Assembly (NCBI GenBank): GCA_038380435.1
Contig: JAWZYU010000010.1
Location: 40,396,135 to 40,460,134, forward strand
Source: Ryuthela nishihirai
Taxonomy: Eukaryota; Arthropoda; Arachnida; Araneae; Heptathelidae
Length of the DNA: 64,000 bases
Direction of reading: 5' to 3'
Position numbers and translations under genes: made by a program. The notes under the pieces are model-generated. The model saw only the letters and a list, made by a program, of their open reading frames with translations, was not told the DNA's origin and searched no databases. Positions 46,010 through 55,424 of this stretch are shown here, piece after piece. Positions within the stretch are counted from its first letter, which is position 1. Every line of letters begins with the position of its first letter.

Positions 46010-46280
46010 AGATTGTTTTACCTCTGAGCGGCACTTATTTGCACACCATGGGCTAAATGGCATGGCCACAAGGACCCCGAAGGTTCAGAGAAGGTTCGGG
46101 GAGGAGACCCACTGGAACAGCTGTTGGGAGACAGATGGTAGCCTCCCGTCAAGGCCATCCACCGTGTTCATTAACGTGCACAGGGTATGGCTCTCCCGCA
46201 CACGAGGCCACGGCTGAACGTCCAATCCGACGGACGGTGGCCGTTCCAAGCCCATCGGTGTCCCCTGCTGACCGAGGGCG
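46010..46280 (-). mobile_element. SINE-A, 5'-truncated
   Basis: From GATTGTTTTACCTCTGAGCG to CCCCTGCTGACCGAGGGC; the head is absent. A SINE-C copy starts just beyond. Confidence 0.87.
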
Positions 46281-46289
46281 ACGGCTCAT

Positions 46290-46445
46290 TGGGAGATTCA
46301 TTTAATAACTATTAATCTGTTTAAGAACAGGATGAATATGGGTGTAGAGGAAAAAACAATTACCGAGTGGGCTCTGAACCGACGACCTCCTTAACCACAT
46401 ATTAGATGCTCTGACCGCTGAGCTACGGGCCGCTGATCAATCTCT
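46290..46445 (-). mobile_element. SINE-C copy (tRNA-like head)
   Basis: On the minus strand: CCCGTAGCTCAGCGGTCAGA, then AGGAGGTCGTCGGTTCAGAG, then a body ending in TTTTTTCCTCTACACCCATA and TTCATCCTGTTCTTAAACAG. The same order recurs at 47458-47600. Because the downstream sequence is shared too, this is a SINE, not a lone tRNA. Confidence 0.7.
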
Positions 46446-46496
46446 TCTCTCTGCTGATGTTATGCTATGCAACATAGGTCAATCACCGTCTGAGGC

Positions 46497-46835
46497 GCGG
46501 GCGCGCCACGCTCTTAAAGTGCAGTTCCCAGGTTCGAGTCCTGCCTGGACCAGCGTTGAGAATTATTTCCGCAAAACTCCCCGCCTTGTACACGGTCAGT
46601 AGAAATTTGGTAAGGCTGCCGTCTGTCTGATGGGACGTTTAGCCGTGTCCCCATGTGGGAAGAGCCGTACCCTGCGCACGTTAAAGAACACGCTGGATGG
46701 CCTTGACGGGAGGCACCATCTGTTTCAGTGGGTCTCTTCCTCCAACCTTCTCTGGGTCTTCGGGGTCCTTGTGACATGACCATTTAGCCCATTGTGGGCA
46801 AAAAAAGTGCCGCTCAGAGATAAAACAGCCCAAAC
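46497..46835 (+). mobile_element. SINE-A, diverged, small deletions
   Basis: Head GGGCGCGCCACGCTCTTAAA (A box lost), B box AGGTTCGAGTCC, and the tail region AGAGATAAAACAGCCC. Confidence 0.83.
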
Positions 46836-46999
46836 TGTCTTTGAGTGCATTTGGAAACTATTTCTTCAGCGCCATCCCAGGCATGTGGACACGACTAGCC
46901 ACGCTTCCTCACTAATATTTTGCTTTTGTGCACAAATTTGAATCGCTTCGTTTCTGATATGATTGCCTTGTATTGAAACAAGTGACTCCACAGCTCATC

Positions 47000-47382
47000 G
47001 GGACGGGGGTGGCTTAGTCGGTAGCGCGCCAGGCTCGTAATCTGTAGTTCCCAGGTTCGAGTCCCAGCTGGGTCAGCGTTGAGATTTATCTCCGCAAAAT
47101 TCCCCGCCCTGCCCACGGTCAGTAGGGGACACCGCTGGGCATGGAAAGGCCGCCGTCCGTCGGATGGGACGTTAAGCCGTGGCCTCGTGTGCGGGAGAGC
47201 CATACCCTGTGCACGTTAAAGAACACGCTGGATGGCCTTGACGGGAGGCTACCATCTGTCTCCCAACAGCTGTTCCAGTGGGTCCCCTCCCCAACCTTCT
47301 CTGAGCCTTCGGGGTCCATGTGACCTGGCCATTTAGCCCATGGTGTGCAAAAAAGTGCCGCTCAGAGGTAAAACAACCCAAC
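47000..47382 (+). mobile_element. SINE-A, reference-quality copy
   Basis: Complete 383-bp copy with duplication CCACAGCTCATC at 46988-46999 and 47383-47394. RNA polymerase III boxes are visible: A box TGGCTTAGTCGG at 47010-47021 and B box GGTTCGAGTCC at 47054-47064. The tRNA-like anticodon loop reads CTCGTAA, so the anticodon-equivalent is CGT. After the head come the conserved body and a tail AACAACCCAACCC. There is no poly(A). Confidence 0.96.
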
Positions 47383-47457
47383 CCACAGCTCATCATTGAT
47401 TTACCAAGTGCACATAAAGTGATTGACCTGATGGAGTAGAGCGTAGCATCATCAGTA

Positions 47458-47600
47458 GACGAGAGGTAGCTCATTGGTCAGAGCACATGTCATGTGACCA
47501 GGAGGTCGTGGGTTAAGATCCCACCCAGGTGAAGATAATTTTTCCTCTATACTCATCTTCACCCTGTTACTCAATAGTGATTTAAAGAGCTGGGGATTCG
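47458..47600 (+). mobile_element. SINE-C copy (tRNA-like head)
   Basis: GAGAGGTAGCTCATTGGTCA (A box), AGGAGGTCGTGGGTTAAGAT (B box), then TTTTTCCTCTATACTCATCT and TTCACCCTGTTACTCAATAG. It aligns with the minus-strand copy at 46290-46445 beyond the tRNA part. Confidence 0.7.
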
Positions 47601-47955
47601 TTTGCTCCATATAAAGAGATTCAGTTGTTCGTGAGCCAGAGGGGAGGCACTCAAAATGGAAATCGGACTCTGAACATCTCCACCATTTTCGCTTTAAGAG
47701 TTTATCTTAAAATTTCAAGCACTCTTTTATTAAACAAATTGGAGAGCTTTTTATTGGAGGTTAAGTTCACCATGAACTAATATTACGAAGTTCATTTAAT
47801 GGAAATGATTTATGCAACAGTTCAAGAGATGTTACAGTACAAAGACATGAAAGGACCAATTCTTTTGGATTTGCATTGGGGACACCCAAATTTTGTTCTC
47901 ATTTTTGATTGCATTTATTTTTGATTGCGTGATTTTTGATTATCGAATTATGTAC
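47601..47955. other. Intron sequence, nothing recognised
   Basis: No repeat family or coding signal seen apart from a short TTTTTGATTGC repetition near 47905-47940. Confidence 0.4.
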
Positions 47956-48221
47956 CAGGTCCGGAGCAAGGGGTGGGGGGTGAGGGGTGGCGGCAAGAGG
48001 ACTCCCCCCTTTAAAATGCCAGTAATGGTAACAGGCAAAAATTATTAAAATCACTCACATTTCATGCATTATTTTGAAGATTTTTTTTTAAATCTGTAAA
48101 ACGGAGGGGGATAAATGTTATATTGCATTGAAATCCAGGTTCTTGGCCCCCACATTTATATTTTTTCGACTAAAATGTGCTTCTTGTCCCCCCCCCCCTT
48201 TTTTTCCTAGATCCCGGCCTG
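47956..48221. mobile_element. MITE-D with both ends
   Basis: Left end CAGGTCCGGAGCAAGGGG; right end CCTAGATCCCGGCCTG, its inverted match. Inside are ATGCCAGTAATGGTAAC, ATTTCATGCATTATTTTGAA and ATTGCATTGAAAT, shared with 18775-19020 and 63591-63808. Long G and C runs lie next to the two ends. Confidence 0.65.
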
Positions 48222-48366
48222 TATGAAACCGTATTTTTTAACGAAGAAAATTATTTTCTTGGATCCTTTATAATAAGAAAAGAAATTCAAACTGCGGACC
48301 AATTTTTGACTTTTTATAGGGTAATGCTATGCTTAACACCTATTCGATCAATATTCTTTAGATATG

Positions 48367-48746
48367 GGGCGGGGGTGGCTCAGTCGGTAGCGCGCCAGGC
48401 TCGTAATCTGTAGTTCCCAGATTCGAGTCCCAGCTGGGTCAGCGTTGAGATTTATCTCCGCAAAATTCCCCGCCCTGCTCACGGTTAGTAGGGGACACCG
48501 ATGGGTTTGAAATGGCGCCGTCCGTCGCATGGTAAGTCCTCGTGTGCGTGAGAGCTATACCCTGTGCACGTTAATGAACACGCTGGATGGCCTTGACGGG
48601 AGGCTACCATCTGTCTCTCAACAGCTGTTCCAGTGGGTCCCCTCCCCCAACCTTCTCTGAGCCTTCGGGGTCCATGTGACCTGGCCATTTAGCCCATGGT
48701 GTGCAGAAAAGTGCCGCTCAGGAGGTAAAACAACCCAACCCAACAA
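48367..48746 (+). mobile_element. SINE-A with target-site duplication
   Basis: Duplication CTTTAGATATG at 48356-48366 and 48747-48757. A small deletion removes part of the GGGACGTTAAGCCGTGG block. Confidence 0.95.
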
Positions 48747-48757
48747 CTTTAGATATG

Positions 48758-49016
48758 ACTTGTACCAGTGAAGTCAATAGAGAACATAGGACATGAGATG
48801 CACTTAGTGGAAGATAGGGACAAATCTATGTTATACCGATGGAGATTCAAATTCGAAGCTCCATAATATCCTAAATAAACTTTTCCTGAAATTCCATCGC
48901 TAACCTTGTTCTACTATCGATGACTGAAAGGGGGACATCGAAAGGGTCATTATTTTGATGGATGGAACGTTTGTAATGGTGCCGTGTAGACATTAAATAT
49001 TTGCTGGAAAAAAAAT
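48758..49016. other. Intron sequence, nothing recognised
   Basis: Short unique stretch between two SINE-A insertions. Confidence 0.4.
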
Positions 49017-49028
49017 ACATTTTGGGGA

Positions 49029-49406
49029 TTGGGTTGGGTTGTTTTTACCTCTGAGCGGCACTTTTTTGCACACCATGGGCTAAATGGCCAGTTCACATGG
49101 ACCCCGAAGGCTCAGAGAAGGTTGGGGGAGGGGACCCACTGGAACAGCTGTTGGGAGCAGATGGTAGCCTCCCGTCAAGGCCATCCATCTTTAACGTGCA
49201 CAGGGTATGGCTCTCCCGCACACGGGGCCACGGCTTAACGTCCCATCCGACGGACGGCGGCCTTTCCAAGCCCATCGGTGTCCCCTACTGACCGTGGGCA
49301 GGGCGGGGAATTTTGCGGAGATAAATCTCAACGCTGACCCAGCTGGGACTCGAACCTGGGAACTACAGATTACGAGCCTGGCGCGCTACCGACTGAGCCG
49401 CCCCCC
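49029..49406 (-). mobile_element. SINE-A with target-site duplication
   Basis: Duplication ACATTTTGGGGA at 49017-49028 and 49407-49418. Complete apart from a small deletion at the CCAGCGTGTTCTTT block. Confidence 0.95.
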
Positions 49407-49529
49407 ACATTTTGGGGAAGCGGAAAGCAGTGAACAATTCTTAAAAACTGAACTCATTGGAATTACGCATTAATTCTCTCTGGAGTCTCTTAACGTTTCG
49501 GAGGGTTGCAGCCCTCCGGCACCCCTCTT

Positions 49530-50985
49530 TTCCTTGAGACCTCCATTGAATGGCGTCTTCCATCTTTCTCACACTGCTGTGCAGGGGAGAAGGAAGTCTT
49601 CAGTCTTTTTCAAGGTGCTGTGCAGTGGAGAAGGGAGTCTTCCGACTGTCTCACGCGGCTGTTGCAGTGGAGAAGGGAGTCTTCCGTCTTTCTCACACAG
49701 CTGTGCAGTGGAGAAAGGGATCCGTCTGTCTCACGCAGCTGTGCAGTGGAGAGGGAGTCTCCCGTTTTCTCACGCAGCTGTGCAGTGGAGAAGGGAGTCT
49801 TCCGACTGTCTCACGCGGCTGTTGCAGTGGAGAAGGGAGTCTTCCGTCTTTCTCACACAGCTGTGTAGTGGAGAAGGGAGTCTTCCGTCTTTCTCACACA
49901 GCTGTGCAGTGGAGAAAGGGATCCGTCTGTCTCACGCAGCTGTGCAGTGGAGAGGGAGTCTCCCGTTTTCTCACGCAGCTGTGCAGTGGAGAAGGGAGTC
50001 TTCCGACTGTCTCACGCGGTTGTGCAGTGGAAAAAGCAGCCTCCCGTCTTTCTCACGGTGCTGTACAATGGTGAAAGGAGTCTTCCGTCTGTCTCACGCA
50101 GCTGTGCAGTAGAGAAGGGAGTCTTCCGACTGTCTCACGCGGCTGTGCAGTGGAGAGGGGAGTCTCCCGTTTTCTCACGCAGCTATGCAGTGGAGAAGGG
50201 AGTCTTCCGACTGTCTCACGCGACTGCAGTGGAGAGGGGAGTCTTCCGACCTGGCTGTGCAGTGGTGTGCAGTGAGTCTCACGCGGCTGTGCAGTGGAAA
50301 AAGCAGCCTCCCGTCTTTCTCACGATGCTGTGCAATGGTGAAAGGAGTCTTCCGTCTGTCTAATGCGACTGCGCAATGGTGAAAGGAGTCTTCCGTCTGT
50401 CTAATGCGACTGTGCAATGGAGAAGGGAGTCTTCTGTCTTTCTCACGCGACTGTGCAGTGAATAAAGGAGTCTCCCGTCTTTCTTATTGTGCTGTGTCAT
50501 GGAGAAAAGAGTCTTCCTTCTGTCTAATGCGGCTGTGCAGTGGAGAAGGGAATCTTTCTTACGCGGCTGTGCAGTGGATAAAGGAGTCTCCCGTCTTTCT
50601 TATTGTGCTGTGCAATGGAGAAGGGAGTCTTCCGTCTTTCTCACGCTGCTGTGCAGTGGAGAAGGGAGTCTTCCGTCTTTCTCACGCTGCTGTGCAGTGG
50701 AGAAGGGAATCTTTCTCACGCGACTGTGCAGTGAATAAAGGAGTCTCCCGTCTTTCTTATTGTGCTGTGTCATGGAGAAAAGAGTCTTCCTTCTGTCTAA
50801 TGCGGCTGTGCAGTGGAGAAGGGAATCTTTCTCACGCGGCTGTGCAGTGGATAAAGGAGTCTCCCGTCTTTCTTATTGTGCTGTGCAATGGAGAAGGGAG
50901 TCTTCCGTCTTTCTCACGCTGCTGTGCAGTGGAGAAGGGAGTCTTCCGACTGTCTCATGCGGCTGTGCAGTGGATTCCGTTCTCC
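49530..50985 (+). repeat. 41-bp minisatellite derived from SINE-A
   Basis: About 35 units of GCTGTGCAGTGGAGAAGGGA followed by GTCTTCCGTCTTTCTCACGC. The unit aligns with the SINE-A 3' part (GGGAGGCTACCATCTGTCTC, CCAACAGCTGTTCCAGTGGG). Variants (AATAAAGGAGTCTCCCGTC; CAATGGTGAAAGGAG) recur in blocks, e.g. 50455-50560 and 50725-50835. Overlapping frames up to 229 codons exist in several phases, because 41 is not divisible by three; I do not call them genes. Confidence 0.94.
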
Positions 50986-51065
50986 AATATTCTTGTAGTC
51001 CTTGGGGTTTTTGGGATTTGGTCTTTGTGTGTAAAAACAGTGGCACTCAGAGATAAAATAACTGA
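50986..51065 (+). mobile_element. SINE-A 3' end adjoining the minisatellite
   Basis: TTCTCCAATATTCTTGTAGT, CTTGGGGTTTTTGGGATTTGG, then GTGTGTAAAAACAGTGGCAC and TCAGAGATAAAATAACTGAA match the SINE-A 3' end in order. It is the remainder of the element that gave rise to the array. Confidence 0.78.
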
Positions 51066-51359
51066 ACTTTTCTTAGAAAATTGGATCCAATGACGATAAG
51101 ACTTTCAGAACACAAGTACTTTATTAAGTAAGAAATTATTCTGTACATTACATTGACCTTTGTAAGGTCAAAAGAAACTCTGGCACTGCGCAGTTGAAAC
51201 CGAAACAATTCTTATGAAGCTGAAAATGTATCAATCTCGCTTCTCTTCCATTCCGTTTGAGTGTTTCCTTTATTTTAGTGCTAAGATTATGAATTCAGAA
51301 ATTTGTTGTAGATGAATAGCGTTTAAAATTGTTATTTGCTATTACTCTTTAAAATGCTA
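51066..51359. other. Intron sequence, nothing recognised
   Basis: No repeat or coding signal seen. Confidence 0.4.
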
Positions 51360-51635
51360 CAGGCGTTGTCTCAGTCGGTAACGTGTCAGGTTCAAGTCCT
51401 ATCTGGGCCAGTTTTAAGATTTTGCTCCTCTAAATCGCCACCCTACCCTCGATCGGGAAAAGAACACCGATGGGTTTGGAAAGTACGCCGCCCGTTGGAT
51501 GGAACGTAAAGCAGTGGCCCCGTGTACGGGACAGTCACACCCTGTGCCCGTTAAAGAACATGCTGAATGGTGTTAACAGGAAGCTCCCACACATCTCCTA
51601 ACAGCTTCCCAGGGGGTGTTCTCCCCCCTCCCTGG
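51360..51635 (+). mobile_element. SINE-A, old, split by a younger copy
   Basis: Head GTTGTCTCAGTCGGTAACGT to CCAGGGGGTGTTCTCCCC; the rest (TTTTCTGAGTGTTCGGGGTC to GGTAAAACATCCGAAC) is at 52022-52115. Confidence 0.82.
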
Positions 51636-52019
51636 GACGGGGTGGCTGGGTCGGTAGCGCGCCAGGCTCGTAATTTGTAGTTCCCAGGTTCGAGTCCCAG
51701 CTGGGTCAGCGTTGAGATTTGTCTCCGGAAAATTCCCCGCCCTGCTCACGGTCAGTAGGGGACACCGATGGGCTTGGAAAGGCCGCCGTCTGTCGGATGG
51801 GACGTTAATCCGTGGTCCCGTGTACTGGAGAGTCATACCCTGTGCACGTTAAAGAACACGCCGGATGGCCTTCACGGGAGGCTACCATCTGTCTCCCAGC
51901 AGCTGTTCCAGTGGGTCCTCTCCCCCAACCTTCTCTAAGCCTTCGGGGTCCATGTGACTTTGCCATTTAGCCCATGGTGTGCAAAAAAGTGCCGCTCAGA
52001 GGTAAAACAACCCAACCCA
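51636..52019 (+). mobile_element. SINE-A inserted in the previous copy
   Basis: Full length, same orientation as its host element. No perfect duplication was seen at the borders (CTCCC and TTCC-rich on both sides). Confidence 0.9.
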
Positions 52020-52115
52020 ACTTCCTTTTCTGAGTGTTCGGGGTCTCCTTATGACCTGGCTATTTGCACCAATGTGCGAAAAAAAAAAGTGCGCTCGGAG
52101 GTAAAACATCCGAAC

Positions 52116-53048
52116 TCTTCTAATATCAGAACTAAATTCGATGGCATCATTTCTTTTGAAGAGACTTAGTCTCCTCTAATGCTACGCCATTGGATCATTT
52201 ATTCCCTGTGTTGTGATGTAGTAGAGTAGTGACACTAATTGGGCATGGATGCATTTAGTAACAGAAGAGAAATGCTATTGCTTTGAAGAAGTTCTAATTT
52301 GCTATACAATGAACTCGAAATGCCTCAAATGAAATGTGCTTGCACTTATAGCAGAGTTAAAGCTAAGCAAATGAAATGCGCAACACATAAGTGAGACAAA
52401 ATCTTTTCTGAGCAATAAAGCGAATAACCTCTTCAACGACTGGTCAGCTGCAAAGATCACTTTCCATCATCTCCTTTCTCAAGGGAATTTGAAACGATCC
52501 GGTAAATTTTTGACCACCTGCTTCTTCGTGATTTTAACGCCCTCAATCACATTAAAGCAAGCAAATGTGAGATTTTATTTCCCAGCGCCAACGACGAAGG
52601 ACTTGGCCACTGGCTCGTTCACTATATTTGGCTCGAGAAGCAGCTGTGAACGACTAACCTTTTCCTCGCGAGGGAATCTAGGTTGTTGATGGCTTCTAAG
52701 TGATTGCGCGTGCTCGTGCAGTGGTGTGAGACTTCGCTATAAACATTTCGTAATTACCTTGGGAGTAAGAAGAGGTCGCTCGCAGGGCACGTGAAACAAT
52801 TTCTCTAATAGCTCTCTTACTTGACTTCCATTTAATGTTTAACTCACTTGGGGAAATGAAATGGGGGAAATGAAGAATTTCTCGAATCCAATGATTATCA
52901 ACTGCCTCCTGTTTCAATGGCTGTTTTGTTCCACATTAAACGGAACCGGATGGGAACGCATGTTACATTATATGCAATAGACGAAATTCGAAAATGTGTA
53001 AAAATGTCAGTGGTGTAATTAAGGTATAAATTTTTGACACGACTTCTG
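52116..53048. other. Intron sequence without recognised features
   Basis: About 0.9 kb of less AT-rich, apparently unique sequence. Short frames on both strands show no domain. No acceptor/donor-bounded EGF-like exon was seen. Confidence 0.5.
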
Positions 53049-53056
53049 GTTTATGA

Positions 53057-53438
53057 CGGGGCGGGGATGGCTCAGTCGGTAGCGCGCCAGGCTCGTAATC
53101 TGTAGTTCCCAGGTTCGAGTCCCAGCTGGGTCAGCGTTGGGATTTATCTCCGTAAAACTTCTTGCCCACGGTCAGTAGGGGACACTGATGGGCTTTGAAA
53201 GGCTGACGTCCGTCGGATGCGACGCTAAGACGTGGCCCCGTGTGCGGGAGAGCCATACCCTGTGCACGTTAAAGAACACGCTGGATGGCCTTGACGGGAG
53301 GCTCCCATCTGTCTCCCAACAGCTGTTCCAGTGGGTCCCCTCCCCCAACCTTCTCTGAGCCTTCGGGGTCCATGTGACCTGGCCATTTAGCCCATGGTGT
53401 GCAAAAAAGTGCCGCTCAGAGGTAAAACAACCCAACTA
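53057..53438 (+). mobile_element. SINE-A with short duplication
   Basis: Complete copy; GTTTATGA flanks it at 53049-53056 and 53439-53446. Confidence 0.92.
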
Positions 53439-53757
53439 GTTTATGAAAGTGACCTCAATATGTTGCTCCTATTTAAAAGGTGATAAGGAAATCGTATCCA
53501 GAGGAATATCTTGGGAATAGATAATGTTTCAGAGAGTGATTTTCTTACGCTCTTCTAGATTGAAGGGGGGGGGGGGCATTCTCTTTCTCTTAACCAACCT
53601 CCATTTTTACCAGATGATCGCACTAGTCATATTAAAAGTGACTTTGGTCATTTTCAACATTAACTTTTACCTCCTTCAAAACTGAAACACGCTCTTCCTA
53701 AGAATTCGAATAAAACTCCATAAAATTTGAACAACCTCTCTGATTTTCATTTCTAGG

Positions 53758-53850
53758 ATTGGGTTGTTCTATTCTAAGTGGCACTTTTATATACAGAATA
53801 GGCTCCAATACGAAATCCCAAAGATTCCAAGAGCTCAGTGAAGGGGAAGA
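53758..53850 (-). mobile_element. SINE-A tail fragment
   Basis: GGATTGGGTTGTTCTATTCT, GTGGCACTTTTATATACA and GAGCTCAGTGAAGG follow the minus-strand tail order, at low identity. Confidence 0.6.
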
Positions 53851-53952
53851 GATTTTGTCATGGTTTTGTTTATGGTGCTTGTTTATAATATTTTGTATAA
53901 TGTTCTGTCCAGTTTGTCTCTTCCTATCTCAAAACCCTCGGATTCCTCATGG

Positions 53953-54325
53953 GTTTGGTTGCTTTATCCATGAACGGCACGTTTTTCCACACAAGGAGCT
54001 AAATGGCCGGCTCACAAGGACCCCGAAGCTTAGAAGAAGTTGGGGGAGGGGACCTACTGGAACAGTTGTTGGGAGACAGATGGTAGTCTCCCTTCAAAGC
54101 CATCCAGTGTATTCTTTAACGTGAACATTGTATGGCTCTCCTGCACACGGGGTCACGGCTTTACGTTCTATCATATGGACGGCGGTCTCTCCAAGCCTAT
54201 CGGTGTACCCTTTCTGATCAAGGGCAGAGTGGGCGGTTCTAACAGAGATAAACATTAAGGTGGGACTCGAACCGTGAACTGCAGATGACGAGCCTGGTGC
54301 ACTATTGACTGAACCACTCTTGCCT
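53953..54325 (-). mobile_element. SINE-A, full length, diverged
   Basis: Tail complement TTTGGTTGCTTTATCCATGA; head complement ATTGACTGAACCACTCTTGCC; B-box complement GGGACTCGAACC intact. Confidence 0.85.
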
Positions 54326-54515
54326 ATCTTAGGCTCTTTTGACCTAGTCATTTTCTTAGATATTGTTTTACACAAAACTGTAATGAGAAAACTTATTTAT
54401 ATTATTTACACAACTACTCTGAGAATAAACTATCCTTAGCTGAGATCTTTCGTACACTTTTAGTCCTATTCGAAAAATGTCAATGCGCTGTGGCAAATCT
54501 TTCAACTGCGAATGA

Positions 54516-54835
54516 TCGGAAATGGCTCAATTGGTAGAGCTCCAGGGCTCGTAATCTGCAGTTCCTAGGTTCCAGTCTAAATTGTGCCAGAGTTGAAATT
54601 TATCTCCACCAAATCGCTATCTGCCCCTTATCAGAAAGCGGAGACCGATTGGTTTGGAAAAACCGCCGTCCGTCGGATGGGAAGTAAAACCGTGTCCCCT
54701 TGCGAAGAAGACTCGTACTCGGTGCATGTTATAGAATACTCAGGAGAGTGTTGACAGGAGGCTGCCATCTGTCTCCTAACATCTATGCAATGCGTCTTAT
54801 TCCTCCAACCTCCTCTCAGCCCTTGGGGTCTCTTC
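54516..54835 (+). mobile_element. SINE-A, old
   Basis: Head GGAAATGGCTCAATTGGTAG, then GCCGTCCGTCGGATGGGAAG and AGGAGGCTGCCATCTGTCTC. The tail is lost after AGCCCTTGGGGTCTCTT. Confidence 0.82.
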
Positions 54836-54957
54836 AACTCCTCGACAAAGAAGCGTCTTTCAAAGAAAGTTGTCAGTTGGCAGAGAAAGGCCTCCAGCCA
54901 AGTGCATCTGTATACACTGAGCTAACAGAAGAAGTAGTATTTAAATGTAATAATAAT

Positions 54958-55130
54958 AATAAAATAAATACTCCTTCAAACAGCTGCTTAACACAAGAGC
55001 TTGTCAGTTTATCGCCATAGTAGAAGGTCTGTGAGGATGGCGGGACCTCAGCAGAAAAACAACACAAACATCCGTGCCTTAAACCCGAGATTCGAACCAA
55101 GGTCCCTTAGATCAGTAGCCAAGTACGTTA
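54958..55130 (-). mobile_element. SINE-B, near complete
   Basis: AATAAATACTCCTTCAAACAGC (tail complement), GTAGAAGGTCTGTGAGGATG, then GAGATTCGAACCAAGG and AGTAGCCAAGTACGTTAC (head complement). Confidence 0.87.
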
Positions 55131-55424
55131 CATAGGTATTTAAATTAAAATTTTATCTCTTAAAATGTTTCTGGTACAAACGATTATTTCTTAAAATTTT
55201 ACAATTAATGTTAAAATATTCAGTAATATTATAATAAACTCATAGAGTGTAAATGATCTTCTCTTACACTATTTTAAATAGTGTATTTAAATATCAGGCA
55301 AATTAAATCACTAAAATCATTTTTTTAAAAAGAAAAATCATTAAATCAGGATATTTTGAATTCTGTCAAGAAAGGAGATATTACCCTTGTTCAATGACAA
55401 CTTCAATGCCTACTTCAATGACAA
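55131..55424. other. Intron sequence, nothing recognised
   Basis: AT-rich sequence upstream of the second RTE-like LINE. Confidence 0.4.

Noticed and set aside
46370..46440. Possible functional tRNA gene on the minus strand (and similar at 47458 and in SINE-A/B heads)
   Set aside because: A and B boxes are present, but acceptor stems do not pair well and each is followed by family-specific SINE sequence shared with other copies.
49534..51093. Overlapping frames of 138-229 codons rich in SHAAVQWRRESS-type repeats
   Set aside because: They occur in all three forward frames because a 41-bp unit cycles the phase. The unit derives from SINE-A, so coding is not credible.
52116..53048. Possible unannotated exon or gene in the less AT-rich stretch
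   Set aside because: I looked for a cysteine-rich EGF-like frame flanked by AG and GT in the right phase and found none. Exons 7 and 8 already join in phase without an extra exon.
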